From E44-bin32 sp965195195 (GTDB lineage: Bacteria; Chloroflexota; Anaerolineae; Anaerolineales; E44-bin32), in NCBI GenBank assembly GCA_965195195.1, contig CBDAFF010000064.1:1-64000 (forward strand): a DNA stretch of 64,000 nucleotides. Direction: 5' to 3'. Made by a program: the position numbers and the translations under genes. The notes beneath the pieces were generated by a model. The model was given only the letters and a program-made list of their open reading frames with translations. It ran no database searches and had not been told where the DNA came from. Each line of letters opens with the position of its first letter. Within the stretch, counting starts at the first letter, position 1. Positions 8,624 through 17,823 of this stretch are shown in pieces.

Positions 8624-9398
8624 CGTTTGTCATCCCTTGTCGGGTCGTAAGCTCAATAACCTTTTTTGCAATGTCTGGCTTATCTGTAATCAATCCATCG
8701 ACCCCGATAGAGAGCAATTTCATCATCTCGGATTCTTCGTTGACGGTCCACGCGTTCACTTTATTTCCAGCAGCGTGGTGTTTGTCTATCATCCCCTGGT
8801 TAACTAATGATACCTCCGGGTGCAATGCAAAATAATCCGTAAACGCCTCGACGACACCGCGTAGGATTTTTGGACCACCTCCGGTCAAGGCAGCACGGCG
8901 GATCTTTTCAGAAGCTCTCTGAGCCTTAATTAAAGCTATAGGGTTGAAAGACGATAAAAGAACACGGTCTGATAGACCCTTCTTCATCACTAAAGCAACT
9001 ACGGTTTCTGGCAGGTGGTCGAGCGGTGATGCGTAATTTTTCAACTCGACATTGATCAAGATCTTATCGCCAACAGCGGTAAATACTTCTTCCAAGGTCG
9101 GGACTTTCTCTCCGGCAAATCTGGCGTCGAACGTCGACCCCGCATCAAGCAGCTTAATTTCCGCGATCGTCTTTGAGGCAACACTGCCGCTTCCATTTGT
9201 CGTGCGCTCTAGAGATTGGTCATGAATGACGATAGGTGTGCCATCCGCGGTCAGCATTGTATCTAATTCAATACCTTCCGCGCCCATCTCTACAGCAAGT
9301 TCAAATGCAGCGATCGTATTTTCGGGTGCATACATAGATGCCCCGCGGTGTGCGATCACCAGCGGGGCGGAGGAATCCCAACTGCGAATATCCGGCAT
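8613..9398 (-). CDS. Glycerophosphodiester phosphodiesterase
   Basis: Hydrolyses glycerophosphodiesters, the deacylated head groups of phospholipids, to glycerol-3-phosphate and an alcohol. The 261-aa barrel shows the family pair H-R-G-A at residues 17-20 with P-E-N-T-I-A-A-F, then G-A-E-G-I-E-L-D and H-D near residue 58, and the late W-T-V-N. There is no signal peptide, so it is cytoplasmic. It starts one base after the AAA ATPase stop and overlaps the CoA-transferase-like gene. Its product could feed the GlpAB enzyme encoded at 15-18 kb. Confidence 0.93.
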   Translation of the reverse strand: MPDIRSWDSSAPLVIAHRGASMYAPENTIAAFELAVEMGAEGIELDTMLTADGTPIVIHDQSLERTTNGSGSVASKTIAEIKLLDAGSTFDARFAGEKVPTLEEVFTAVGDKILINVELKNYASPLDHLPETVVALVMKKGLSDRVLLSSFNPIALIKAQRASEKIRRAALTGGGPKILRGVVEAFTDYFALHPEVSLVNQGMIDKHHAAGNKVNAWTVNEESEMMKLLSIGVDGLITDKPDIAKKVIELTTRQGMTNDGC

Positions 9399-9399
9399 A

Positions 9400-10749
9400 T
9401 TACAGCTCTACAAAATATGCTTTTGCCGCGCGATCGAGTAAATCTTTTGTCATCTTCGGATCGGCACTAATATAGCGAGAAATATCCAGTATTTGATCGC
9501 AAATATCGCGTGGGTGAGAAGCTCTCATCTTACGATTGCGCTTGATGTACCACTCCTGTAAAAGATATGCGAGACCACTTTCTGAATATTCTACACCCTT
9601 AGCTTCAGCAACCACTTTAAAGATGCCCCGGTATGCTTCATAGGATGGGTCTCCCACCTCGATTTTATGTCGCAAACGCCGCAAAAAGGCTTCGTCGACC
9701 AGGTCTTTTGGCGGAAGATTTGTGGAAAATACTACCAGTACATCGAAAGGAATTTCTACTTTTCTTCCTGTGTGAAGCGTGAGATAGTCAATCCTGTTTT
9801 CGAGAGGCACGATCCACCGATTAAGCAAGTCGCGTGGACGAACCTGCTGCCGGCCAAAGTCGTCGATCAGGAAAACACCGCCGTTTGCTTTTACTTGAAA
9901 CGGTCCTTCGTAGAATTTGTTCACATCGTCGAAAACAAGGTCTAACCCCTCCATCGTCAATTCACCACCGGTAACAATGAAGGGGCGACGGATCCGCACC
10001 CAACGCGGATCTCTTTTTGATGAGGTTTTTAATGATCCTGTTCCTTCAGAGGAATGTTCTTCCTCTGGAGAAAGGACATGGTTTACCGAATCGTAGAGTT
10101 TCACAACCTGTCCATCGATATCTATGGCGTAGGGAATATACATGTCCTCTTCGAGAAGAATATTCCCGATCGCTTTCGCAATGGATGTTTTACCGTTTCC
10201 GGGTGGCCCGTATAGAAATATCGAAGTACCCGAGTTAACCGCCGGTCCGATCTGATTGAATGTATCATCCGAGAGTATAAGATCTGTTAGGGCGGATCTC
10301 ATTGTATGCTCATCAACCGTGGGTCTACCCCGGCTCTGTTTTAGGATTGATTCGTTATAGACTGCCAGCGGCACAGGTGCTGGGCCAGCATATTGGCTGC
10401 GCTCTAGGGCTTCTCTCGCGCGCGCAATCCCAGCTCCGGTAATAGCATACTGATAGGATCCTTCGCCAAAGCCCACCTGAGTTTTAACTTCTACGTACTT
10501 CTCTCGTTTTAGTACCTCCAAAATCTGATCCGTTAACCCCGCAAATGGGAGCGACATCGCTTCGCTTACTTTGAAGCCGGTCATGTACCCTCTGAAATAC
10601 AATATCTTTAACGCCAAATCCTGAAGCCAAAGTTGGGAAAGGCCGGTGTCGGATACACGACTCACCGGCGGGGGCACAAAACGTAGATTTGAGGTCGTGG
10701 GTCGATCATCAACTGACGCAGCTCTAACAGGGCTTCTTGGTAAAGACAT
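9400..10749 (-). CDS. AAA-type ATPase with N-terminal winged-helix region
   Basis: A 449-aa cytoplasmic ATPase. The last ~250 residues hold Walker A (G-P-P-G-N-G-K-T-S), Walker B (V-F-L-I-D-D-F) and a sensor-1-like F-S-T-N. The first ~130 residues look like a helical/winged-helix module containing a Y-F-R-G-Y-M-T-G segment. I chose the ATG at 10749 because GGAG lies seven bases before it. A longer frame to 10854 would add a hydrophobic leader but has no ribosome site and runs into the neighbouring promoter region. The target is unknown. It heads the run AAA - GDPD - CoA-transferase-like. Confidence 0.85.
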   Translation of the reverse strand: MSLPRSPVRAASVDDRPTTSNLRFVPPPVSRVSDTGLSQLWLQDLALKILYFRGYMTGFKVSEAMSLPFAGLTDQILEVLKREKYVEVKTQVGFGEGSYQYAITGAGIARAREALERSQYAGPAPVPLAVYNESILKQSRGRPTVDEHTMRSALTDLILSDDTFNQIGPAVNSGTSIFLYGPPGNGKTSIAKAIGNILLEEDMYIPYAIDIDGQVVKLYDSVNHVLSPEEEHSSEGTGSLKTSSKRDPRWVRIRRPFIVTGGELTMEGLDLVFDDVNKFYEGPFQVKANGGVFLIDDFGRQQVRPRDLLNRWIVPLENRIDYLTLHTGRKVEIPFDVLVVFSTNLPPKDLVDEAFLRRLRHKIEVGDPSYEAYRGIFKVVAEAKGVEYSESGLAYLLQEWYIKRNRKMRASHPRDICDQILDISRYISADPKMTKDLLDRAAKAYFVEL

Positions 10750-10844
10750 CACATATCTCCAATACTTTGCATAAATGCCATGTACTAAGTTCAATAAGTG
10801 TAACCCGATTATATATACCCATACCACCATGAGCAAATAGTAAG

Positions 10845-10873
10845 TTGTGCCCACATAGATCGGAGGGTAAAAT
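10845..10873 (+). promoter_or_regulatory. Promoter of the GT2 gene (leaderless arrangement)
   Basis: TTGTGC at 10845-10850 and TAAAAT at 10868-10873 are separated by 17 bases. The ATG at 10880 is six bases after the -10, so the transcript should begin at the start codon. GGAGGG lies upstream of the -10, hence outside the mRNA. Confidence 0.7.
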
Positions 10874-10879
10874 ATCCCT

Positions 10880-11566
10880 ATGAAACTTAGCGTTGTGATC
10901 CCCGTTTATAACGAATTCGATACCATCGAGATACTCCTCGAAAGAGTTATGTCTGTCGGGCTTGCCGATGAAATCATAATTATTGATGACGGATCGACAG
11001 ATGGAACGCGGAAGCTCTTGCAGGAACTGGCGCCTGCCCATGAGATCGTTCATCTCATTCTTCACGAAACGAATCAGGGCAAAGGAGCTGCGGTCCAAAC
11101 CGGATTCCAAGCAGCTACAGGCGATTTGATCCTTATTCAAGACGCTGATTTGGAATATGATCCCCGGGACTACATAACACTTCTACAACCCATTCGCGAA
11201 GGGGTTGCAGACGTCGTCTATGGGTCAAGATTTCTCGGTGCTCCTCGGCGTGTGACGATGTTCTGGCACATGATTGCCAACAAAATGCTCACACTCATGA
11301 CTAACCTTCTCTTTAATAGCATCCTCACAGATATGGAGACTGGCTATAAACTCTTTAAGAGCGAAATAATCAAAGATATCCCTCTCCGTTCGAAGCGCTT
11401 TAATATCGAGCCCGAAATAACGGCGAAATTACTCAAGCGAAAAGTTCGCATTTTCGAAGTTCCGATTACCTTTAACCCCCGCGAATATGACGAGGGAAAG
11501 AAAATCGGATTAGGAGATGCATTCGAGGCTGCTTGGTCGCTAATTAAATATCGATTTATGGATTAA
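10880..11566 (+). CDS. Family 2 glycosyltransferase (dolichol/polyprenyl-phosphate mannosyltransferase-like)
   Basis: A 228-aa GT-A enzyme. It opens with the nucleotide-sugar loop V-V-I-P-V-Y-N-E and has I-I-D-D-G-S-T-D-G-T, the metal motif D-A-D-L-E-Y-D-P, and the DPM-type late motif R-S-K-R-F-N-I-E-P-E-I-T. There are no membrane segments, so it is the soluble catalytic type that loads a sugar onto a polyprenyl phosphate. It stands alone between divergent AAA and convergent recJ genes. The sugar and acceptor cannot be told from the sequence; mannose is plausible because a ManC homologue lies at 57 kb. Confidence 0.93.
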   Translation: MKLSVVIPVYNEFDTIEILLERVMSVGLADEIIIIDDGSTDGTRKLLQELAPAHEIVHLILHETNQGKGAAVQTGFQAATGDLILIQDADLEYDPRDYITLLQPIREGVADVVYGSRFLGAPRRVTMFWHMIANKMLTLMTNLLFNSILTDMETGYKLFKSEIIKDIPLRSKRFNIEPEITAKLLKRKVRIFEVPITFNPREYDEGKKIGLGDAFEAAWSLIKYRFMD

Positions 11567-11657
11567 CTTCTTCCAAAAAGCTTCGTGGATGTCAATCGGC
11601 GAGAATCAGGAGCCGAAAGGCTCTTCAGAATTACAAACACGCAAGATGCCTAAATAG

Positions 11658-13364
11658 TTAAAATCCATCCGCTTGATAAGTTCCCCTTTTTCCAGGAAAC
11701 TGAATATCTACGATTATCAGCTGAAGCGATTCGTAACCAAGGTAGCTATTCCTCTCCAATCGATAGGCGATATCGATAAACTCTGGAAGCCGTTCAAAAA
11801 TATCTCCCATCCTGAATGCGATTGCATCGAAGGATATTGATGATTTCCTTAAGGTCATCTTCAGGTGCGATTTATCCGTCCCAACTAGACGCTTATCCCG
11901 AACTTGTACTTGCTCGGTACAGAATATTGGCCACTTATTTCCTTGGCCACATGGCTGTAACAAATCGATAAATTTCATTATTCTTTCCCCCAATTCATCA
12001 AATTCAGCTTTCGAATCAATCGCTAGTGTAGGAATTAATTCCTCATCTCCTATTTCCTGCTCAGCGATGGCAACCAAACGTTTCTGAAGCGCCTGAATAT
12101 TTTCATTGCGGACGCTGAAACCTGCGGCTGCTTCGTGCCCTCCAAAGCGATCGAGAAGATCAGAGCATTTCTCCAGTGCTGCCGTTATATTAAAGCCAGG
12201 GATGCTCCTTGCGGAAGCTCGCATATGACTCTCGCCGACTTTACCAACAATAGTTGGTCGATAATATTCATCGCAGATCCTTGACGCCGCGAGGCCAACA
12301 ACCCCTTCGTGAAAATCTGGTTCTGCAACCAATAATATGGATTCAATATCACCATGCTTAAAGGTTTCTATCGCTCGCTCGACAACATCTATCGTAAGCT
12401 GTTTTCGTTTTGTGTTTAAATGCTCAAGTTCTTTAGCTATATCACCCGCCCTCTGTGGTTCATTGGCGACAAGCAACCTGTAGGCAGTGAGCGCTGATTG
12501 TACTCTTCCGGCCGCATTCAATCTGGGGCCCAGCCCAAAGCCGATTGAGGATGAATCAATTCCTCCTTCCTTATTGCCCGAGACATTAATCAGCGCCTTC
12601 AACCCAATCCGTGGTGATGAGTTGATAACATCCAATCCCATTTGAACAAGGGCGCGATTCTCGCCCGTCAGTGGAACCATATCTGCCACTGTTCCAATCG
12701 CTACAAAATCGAGAAGCGCCGTTTCTTTGTAAGAAGGCAGTCCCTTATCTCTGAAAATCGCCTGTGCAAATCTGTAAGCGACTCCTACTCCAGCTAAACC
12801 TTCATATGGATAGTTTGTGTCAGCCCGATGCGGGTTTAGTATAGCGAACGCTTCGGGTAGCTCGCCCCCTTGAATATGATGATCGGTGATGATCACATCA
12901 AGGCCAAGCGTAGTCGCATGCGCTACTTCATCGATGGCCCGTACACCGCAGTCGACGGTGATCAAGAGCTTAGCGTTCGACGCGGCGATACGCTCTACTG
13001 CCCGATGGTTTAGACCGTATCCCTCTGCAAACCTATCCGGGAAGTAAACGTTGACGCGTGCCCCGACCTCCCTCAGCGCCTCAGCCAGCAAGGCAGTTGC
13101 AGTGACCCCATCTGCATCGTAATCACCGTAGATCGTGATCTCCTGGCCTTCTTCTAGCGCCATGTTGATTCTTGAAACCGCTTCCTTCATCTCCAAAATT
13201 AAATATGGATCGGCTTCAATGAACGCGCCCGGATCCAGGAATTCATTGACGCTAGCTTCTGTTAAATATCCCCGATTAAAGAGTATCTGCTGTTCAATCC
13301 GGTTGAAGGACCGCAGGGATTTTCTTACTTCAGCAGGAGGAAAATTTGGGATTGTCCATTTCAT
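11658..13364 (-). CDS. recJ: Single-stranded-DNA-specific exonuclease RecJ
   Basis: RecJ degrades single-stranded DNA 5' to 3' in recombination and repair. The 568-aa protein carries the DHH-family motifs in order: Y-G-D-Y-D-A-D-G at 79-86, then V-D-C-G, I-T-D-H-H, and further on N-P-H-R-A-D. A G-G-H-E-A-A-A-G-F DHHA1 motif lies near residue 415, followed by an OB-like C-terminal domain. The length is normal. It is transcribed alone, convergent with the GT2 gene. Confidence 0.96.
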   Translation of the reverse strand: MKWTIPNFPPAEVRKSLRSFNRIEQQILFNRGYLTEASVNEFLDPGAFIEADPYLILEMKEAVSRINMALEEGQEITIYGDYDADGVTATALLAEALREVGARVNVYFPDRFAEGYGLNHRAVERIAASNAKLLITVDCGVRAIDEVAHATTLGLDVIITDHHIQGGELPEAFAILNPHRADTNYPYEGLAGVGVAYRFAQAIFRDKGLPSYKETALLDFVAIGTVADMVPLTGENRALVQMGLDVINSSPRIGLKALINVSGNKEGGIDSSSIGFGLGPRLNAAGRVQSALTAYRLLVANEPQRAGDIAKELEHLNTKRKQLTIDVVERAIETFKHGDIESILLVAEPDFHEGVVGLAASRICDEYYRPTIVGKVGESHMRASARSIPGFNITAALEKCSDLLDRFGGHEAAAGFSVRNENIQALQKRLVAIAEQEIGDEELIPTLAIDSKAEFDELGERIMKFIDLLQPCGQGNKWPIFCTEQVQVRDKRLVGTDKSHLKMTLRKSSISFDAIAFRMGDIFERLPEFIDIAYRLERNSYLGYESLQLIIVDIQFPGKRGTYQADGF

Positions 13365-13484
13365 TGTGCACGGCCGCCTTTTGCTCTTTATGGAATATGT
13401 AGGCTCGCCTTCCTTTCCAAAGTGTACCTTACTATAAGTTTCTTATTAGCATTTGCTTGCTATCGACTATGCATATGGTAAATC

Positions 13485-13514
13485 TTTCCGAAAAAACCCT
13501 GGATGTGCTACGAT
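13485..13514 (+). promoter_or_regulatory. Promoter of fmt (leaderless arrangement)
   Basis: TTTCCG at 13485-13490 and TACGAT at 13509-13514 are spaced 18 bases apart. The -10 box lies six bases before the fmt ATG at 13521, and there is no Shine-Dalgarno sequence in between. The -35 match is modest. Confidence 0.45.
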
Positions 13515-13520
13515 GACCCT

Positions 13521-14459
13521 ATGAACGTCGTATTTATGGGCTCACCCGAATTCGCAATTCCCTCTCTCGATGCTCTGTCCGCAAAGCAGGATATTGATCT
13601 CGTTGGTATATTTACTCAACCCGACCGCCCTGCCGGTCGAGGGCGGAAAATAAGACCTTCTCCCGTCAAGCTGCGCGGCAACGAGTTGGGTGTGATTACC
13701 CATCAACCAGTCTCCTTGAAATCACCTGCAATTATTTCAATTCTTCAAGGCCTAAATGCTGAGCTTATTGTCGTAGCTGCGTACGGCCGGATCCTGCCTA
13801 AAAAACTTCTTGATCTTCCTAAGTTTGGTTCCATTAATGTCCATGCATCTCTGTTACCGCGCTGGCGTGGTGCAGCCCCAATTCAAGCTGCAATCCACGC
13901 TGGAGATTCAGATACGGGCGTGACCATCATGAAAATGGACCCCGGTCTTGATACAGGTCCGATACTCTCTCAGCGTCGTATCTCAATCCTTTCATCAGAT
14001 ACGGGAGGGTTATTATCGGAACGTCTCGCAGATCTAGGTGCCGAGCTGCTCTTGGAAACCATCGCTGGTTACATATCAGGAGAAATCCAACCCTACGAAC
14101 AAGACGGGAATAAAGCAACGTATGCTCCTATGCTAACAAAATCTGACGGCCGATTAGATTTTCTGCGACCTGCAATTGAGCTTGAGCGTCAAATCCGGGC
14201 GTTTGATCCTTGGCCAACGTCATTTTTCGAATGGGGAAATAAGCGAATATGCATCCACAAGGCTGATGCGCTCAGCGATGACACCTTAGAGCCTGGATTT
14301 GTAGGCAAGATTGACGACAAACCGGCTATCGGCGCGAACCCGGGCATGCTCCTCCTGCAAATCGTCCAGCCAGCCGGTAGAAACGAGATGCCTGGTGAAG
14401 ATTTTTTACGAGGCGCTGAAAATATTTTGAACACCAACCTTATCACTAATCAGGTATGA
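13521..14459 (+). CDS. fmt: Methionyl-tRNA formyltransferase
   Basis: Formylates initiator Met-tRNA with 10-formyl-tetrahydrofolate. The 312-aa protein starts M-N-V-V-F-M-G-S-P-E-F-A and has the catalytic N-V-H-A-S-L-L-P-R-W-R-G-A-A-P-I-Q and the G-x-T-I-M-K-M-D-P-G-L-D-T-G-P segments, with the C-terminal tRNA-binding domain from about residue 205. A frame six codons longer exists (13503), but it begins within the predicted promoter, so I use 13521. The stop overlaps the GNAT start (ATGA). Interestingly its mRNA looks leaderless, a class for which fMet-tRNA recognition of the AUG matters directly. Confidence 0.96.
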   Translation: MNVVFMGSPEFAIPSLDALSAKQDIDLVGIFTQPDRPAGRGRKIRPSPVKLRGNELGVITHQPVSLKSPAIISILQGLNAELIVVAAYGRILPKKLLDLPKFGSINVHASLLPRWRGAAPIQAAIHAGDSDTGVTIMKMDPGLDTGPILSQRRISILSSDTGGLLSERLADLGAELLLETIAGYISGEIQPYEQDGNKATYAPMLTKSDGRLDFLRPAIELERQIRAFDPWPTSFFEWGNKRICIHKADALSDDTLEPGFVGKIDDKPAIGANPGMLLLQIVQPAGRNEMPGEDFLRGAENILNTNLITNQV

Positions 14460-14902
14460 CAATGGAACTCCAACTCATTCGTACTCGCCATCCCCCCGAA
14501 ATCTTCCGTCATCAACTTATTGAATTACTTCAATCCGAAGGCATCAACATCAGCATAGAAGAATTCCATTCAAGAATTGATAAGCTACCGGGAGATGATC
14601 GTTTATTTTTAGCCGTCGAAGGAGAACGCCTTTATGGCTATGCGCATCTCCGAATTGCGCATGATCTCATCGATACAAAGACAGCGGTCGTCGTATCCGT
14701 TGTTGTTCGCGCGGATAGGAGACGCCAAGGCATCGGGAGCCGGCTTATAGCAGCAGCCGAGACTTGGGCGCGCCAATCAGGCCTCTCACGCCTTCTCCTG
14801 CGAACGGATGTTATTCGAACAAGTGCGCACGCATTCTTCGTCGCCTTAGGTTATGACAGAAGCTCAACTCAGCTCGAATTCATCCGCCATCTCTCCGAGT
14901 AA
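14456..14902 (+). CDS. GNAT-family N-acetyltransferase
   Basis: The 148-aa single-domain protein has the acetyl-CoA-binding motif R-R-Q-G-I-G-S-R-L-I near residue 100 and the usual late A-H-A-F-F-V-A-L-G-Y. The substrate is not evident. It overlaps the fmt stop by 4 bases, so it should be translated by coupling, although an alternative ATG lies two codons later (14462). GNAT genes beside fmt are not a fixed pairing, so the link may be only transcriptional. Confidence 0.88.
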   Translation: MTMELQLIRTRHPPEIFRHQLIELLQSEGINISIEEFHSRIDKLPGDDRLFLAVEGERLYGYAHLRIAHDLIDTKTAVVVSVVVRADRRRQGIGSRLIAAAETWARQSGLSRLLLRTDVIRTSAHAFFVALGYDRSSTQLEFIRHLSE

Positions 14903-14937
14903 TTATCCCTCTCCAAGATAAATCGCTCCCTTGCGCG

Positions 14938-14965
14938 TTGACAAGCACCTGTTCTATGAGAGAAT
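14938..14965 (+). promoter_or_regulatory. Promoter of glpAB
   Basis: A perfect TTGACA at 14938-14943 is followed after 16 bases by GAGAAT (14960-14965), and the glpA ATG is nine bases later. Little or no 5' UTR is predicted. The -10 is imperfect. Confidence 0.5.
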
Positions 14966-14974
14966 GACCGCGGC

Positions 14975-16540
14975 ATGTCCTTTCTTTCCACTCAGGTTCT
15001 CGTCATCGGCGGCGGAGCGACCGGGCTCGGCATTGCCTGGGATGCTGCTTTGCGCGGCCTTAAAGTTGTCCTCATCGAACAATCTGACATCGGTCAGGGA
15101 ACCTCAGGCCGCCACCATGGACTGCTGCACTCTGGTGGTCGCTACGCTCTTTCCGATCCCGTCTCCGCGCGAGATTGCGCCTCAGAAAATCGCATTCTCA
15201 GAAAGATTGCCTCGCAAACTATTGAAGATACCGGCGGACTTTTCGTTGCAACTCCAGCTGACCCAGTTGATTATCCTGATCGCTGGTTTAGCGCATGCTC
15301 GCATTTAAACATTCCGGCAGAGGAGATTTCGCTTTCGGCAATGCTTGAACGAGAGCCATTGCTCAATCCAAGAATTTCTCGATCCTTTCTCGTTCAAGAC
15401 GCATCTATCGACTCCTTCGACCTGGCGCACTTGTTAGTGAAAGGCATTCAGGAGCATGGCGGCGTTGTACTACTGCGTCACAGGTTGGAAAGCCTGATCA
15501 GACATCAAGATCGTTTGGTTGAAGCCAAGATCAGAGATTTATCAAACAGCAAAAGCCTAAGACTATCCGCTAACCTCTTTATCAATGCCGCGGGTCCGTG
15601 GTCAAAGACAATAACAACAATGGCGGGGGTTGAATTGCCCCTTGCCCTCGGCAAAGGGACACTTGTTGCCATGTCCCACCGTCTTGTCAACACCGTCGTT
15701 AATCGCTGCAAGCCCCCCTCAGACGGCGATATTATCGTCCCCGTAGGTACAGTCGCAATCCTTGGCACGACGGATGTTCCAGTCGATGAACCCACTTCCT
15801 TGGATATTGAACCTTGGGAAGTTGATCTCTTGCTCGCGGAAGGAGATCTTCTTTTGCCGGGTTTACGTAATAGCAGACCGATACGAACCTGGGCTGGTAT
15901 TCGCCCGCTTTTCCAGCCAGCCGAGAACGGTGACGTACAAACCCGAGCCTTGCCCCGAGCACATGTGATTCTTGATCACGAGGAGATCGATGGCCTTCAA
16001 AGTTTCATCAGTGTAATCGGCGGCAAGCTGACGACTTTTAGATTGATGGCAGAGGAAGCGGTTGATCTCATTTGCAACAAGCTCGAGATCGATCAAATTT
16101 GCTCCACTGCATCCACCCCCCTTCCGCATGAGAGCGGCCAATTCCATCGCCTGACCTACCGCTTAGGTAATCTCGAGCACCAGAATCCTCACGCCAGCAA
16201 TGATCAGATTGTTTGCGAGTGTGAACTCGTCATGCGTGGCGATATTGAGTTCGCTCTTGAAAAAACTGTCTCCGGTGCAGACCTAGATGACCTCAGACGT
16301 GATCTGCGAATTGGAATGGGGCCCTGCCAGGCTGGCTTTTGCGCTTACCGCACATACGCAATTGCTTCAGAACACTCCTCATCACCCCCCTCATTAAAAG
16401 CTTTACATAACTTTCTTTTTGAGCGCTGGAAGGGAATAAGGCCTGTAGCCTGGGGAAGCACACTCCAACAAATGGAGTTCTCACGCCGCATTTACCTCGA
16501 TTTGCTCGCAGCCGGTCCAGAATCGGAGAATCGTTCTTGA
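14975..16540 (+). CDS. glpA: Anaerobic-type glycerol-3-phosphate dehydrogenase subunit A
   Basis: An FAD enzyme oxidising glycerol-3-phosphate to dihydroxyacetone phosphate. The 521-aa protein begins with the dinucleotide fold I-G-G-G-A-T-G-L-G and the GlpA/GlpD motif S-G-R-H-H-G-L-L-H-S-G-G-R-Y. Its C-terminal BFD-like domain keeps four cysteines (C-E-C near 415 and P-C-Q-A-G-F-C near 450), as in GlpA but not GlpD. glpB overlaps its end by 4 bases. A separate glpC (iron-sulfur membrane anchor) is not found here. Confidence 0.93.
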   Translation: MSFLSTQVLVIGGGATGLGIAWDAALRGLKVVLIEQSDIGQGTSGRHHGLLHSGGRYALSDPVSARDCASENRILRKIASQTIEDTGGLFVATPADPVDYPDRWFSACSHLNIPAEEISLSAMLEREPLLNPRISRSFLVQDASIDSFDLAHLLVKGIQEHGGVVLLRHRLESLIRHQDRLVEAKIRDLSNSKSLRLSANLFINAAGPWSKTITTMAGVELPLALGKGTLVAMSHRLVNTVVNRCKPPSDGDIIVPVGTVAILGTTDVPVDEPTSLDIEPWEVDLLLAEGDLLLPGLRNSRPIRTWAGIRPLFQPAENGDVQTRALPRAHVILDHEEIDGLQSFISVIGGKLTTFRLMAEEAVDLICNKLEIDQICSTASTPLPHESGQFHRLTYRLGNLEHQNPHASNDQIVCECELVMRGDIEFALEKTVSGADLDDLRRDLRIGMGPCQAGFCAYRTYAIASEHSSSPPSLKALHNFLFERWKGIRPVAWGSTLQQMEFSRRIYLDLLAAGPESENRS

Positions 16541-17766
16541 CGCATATCATTATTGTTGGCGCTGGTCTCACGGGACTATTTGCATCTATTGTTGCCGCCG
16601 ATCGCGGAGCAAAAGTCACAACTGTCTTTAAGGGTCGCGGTGGATTATCCCTGTCCCATGGCTGCATCGATGTTCTGGATAGAAGTGCACCATCCAGATC
16701 TTTACCGCTCCTTCCGGACCACCATCCACATCAACTTGCCGGCAAAGCCAATCTTAAGGATGCGATTTCTAAGTTTCGAGATCTGATGCTACATGCCGGA
16801 TATCCATTTGCTGGAAAGCTCTCGAAGAGCATGTCCTTTCTTACTGCGTTGGGGTCCATCAAACGAACATCCTTTGCCCCCTTCGGCATCGCCAGGGGCG
16901 ATCTCAACTCAGGCGGCGGGTCAATCGTATTGGGACAATTCAACGGTTTTAGGGATTTTTATCCCCGGATGATTCAAAAACGAGCGTCCAAAGCCGGTGT
17001 CAAGATTGCGAAAGTCATAGATTTGCCCTTGCTCGAGCCTCCTGATCATCGAGATGTGTACTCAACAGATTACGCGCTACTCTTTGAAGATTCTGTATGG
17101 CGTGAGGAGATAATTCGCATGTGGAGGCCGCTCCTTCCTGGCGTTAGTCGTCTCGGGCTTCCAGCTGTCCTCGGCATCCTAAATCATTGCGAGATACACG
17201 AAGAGCTTGAGGATTCGCTAGGCATCGAGATCTTTGAGATTCCTACACTGCCGCCATCGGTACCAGGACTTCGGATCGAGCGTATTCTTCTCCGGCAAGC
17301 CCAGTCTCTCGGGGCAAAATTAATTGAGGGCGCTGGTGTAATTGGCCGGATTGATGGTCGAAGCCGTGGAAAACGTGTAGCCGGAGTAGTCCTGCATTCT
17401 ACTGGTCGCACGATTCAACTCGACGCAGATGTAGTCCTGTTGGCGACTGGAGGCTTTTTGAATGGTGGCCTGGTCGCCCAGCAGGACCATCGCATACGCG
17501 AATCTGTCTTCGACCTTCCAGTGCTCCATCCGACCAATCGTTCAGATTGGGTTGGGTTGTCACTTTTCCATCGACAAGCATATGCAAGTACTGGCATCTT
17601 CGTTAATTCTCGCATGCAGCCACTCGGGCTCGACGAGAAACCCATGTTTGCGAATCTTTACGCTGCCGGTGGTCTTCTAGCAGGTTCAGATCGATCACTC
17701 GAGGGCAGCCGCCAAGGCATCGATCTCGCCACTGCGTATTGTGCCGTTAACGAAGCGCTGAGATGA
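16537..17766 (+). CDS. glpB: Anaerobic glycerol-3-phosphate dehydrogenase subunit B
   Basis: The second flavoprotein subunit of the GlpABC complex. The 409-aa protein starts with a dinucleotide-binding I-V-G-A-G-L-T-G-L and ends with L-Y-A-A-G-G-L-L-A-G-S-D, as in GlpB. The alternative start TTG or GTG codons were not preferred; the first codon is TTG, overlapping the glpA stop. In E. coli GlpC passes electrons to quinone; since it is absent here, the acceptor is open. Confidence 0.9.
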   Translation: MTHIIIVGAGLTGLFASIVAADRGAKVTTVFKGRGGLSLSHGCIDVLDRSAPSRSLPLLPDHHPHQLAGKANLKDAISKFRDLMLHAGYPFAGKLSKSMSFLTALGSIKRTSFAPFGIARGDLNSGGGSIVLGQFNGFRDFYPRMIQKRASKAGVKIAKVIDLPLLEPPDHRDVYSTDYALLFEDSVWREEIIRMWRPLLPGVSRLGLPAVLGILNHCEIHEELEDSLGIEIFEIPTLPPSVPGLRIERILLRQAQSLGAKLIEGAGVIGRIDGRSRGKRVAGVVLHSTGRTIQLDADVVLLATGGFLNGGLVAQQDHRIRESVFDLPVLHPTNRSDWVGLSLFHRQAYASTGIFVNSRMQPLGLDEKPMFANLYAAGGLLAGSDRSLEGSRQGIDLATAYCAVNEALR

Positions 17767-17823
17767 CATTCTGAGATTTGTACTTAGATTATTCTCTGAT
17801 TGAGTCCCAAGGATGGTATCTAA

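Noticed and set aside
10750..10854. Longer start of the AAA ATPase giving a hydrophobic N-terminus
   Set aside because: No ribosome binding site at 10854 and the region overlaps the promoter side of the divergent GT2 gene, whereas GGAG is well placed for the start at 10749.
11600..11630. Hairpin GAGCC-GAAA-GGCTC between GT2 and recJ as a terminator
   Set aside because: The stem is only five pairs and lacks a T-run on either strand, so it is too weak to call.
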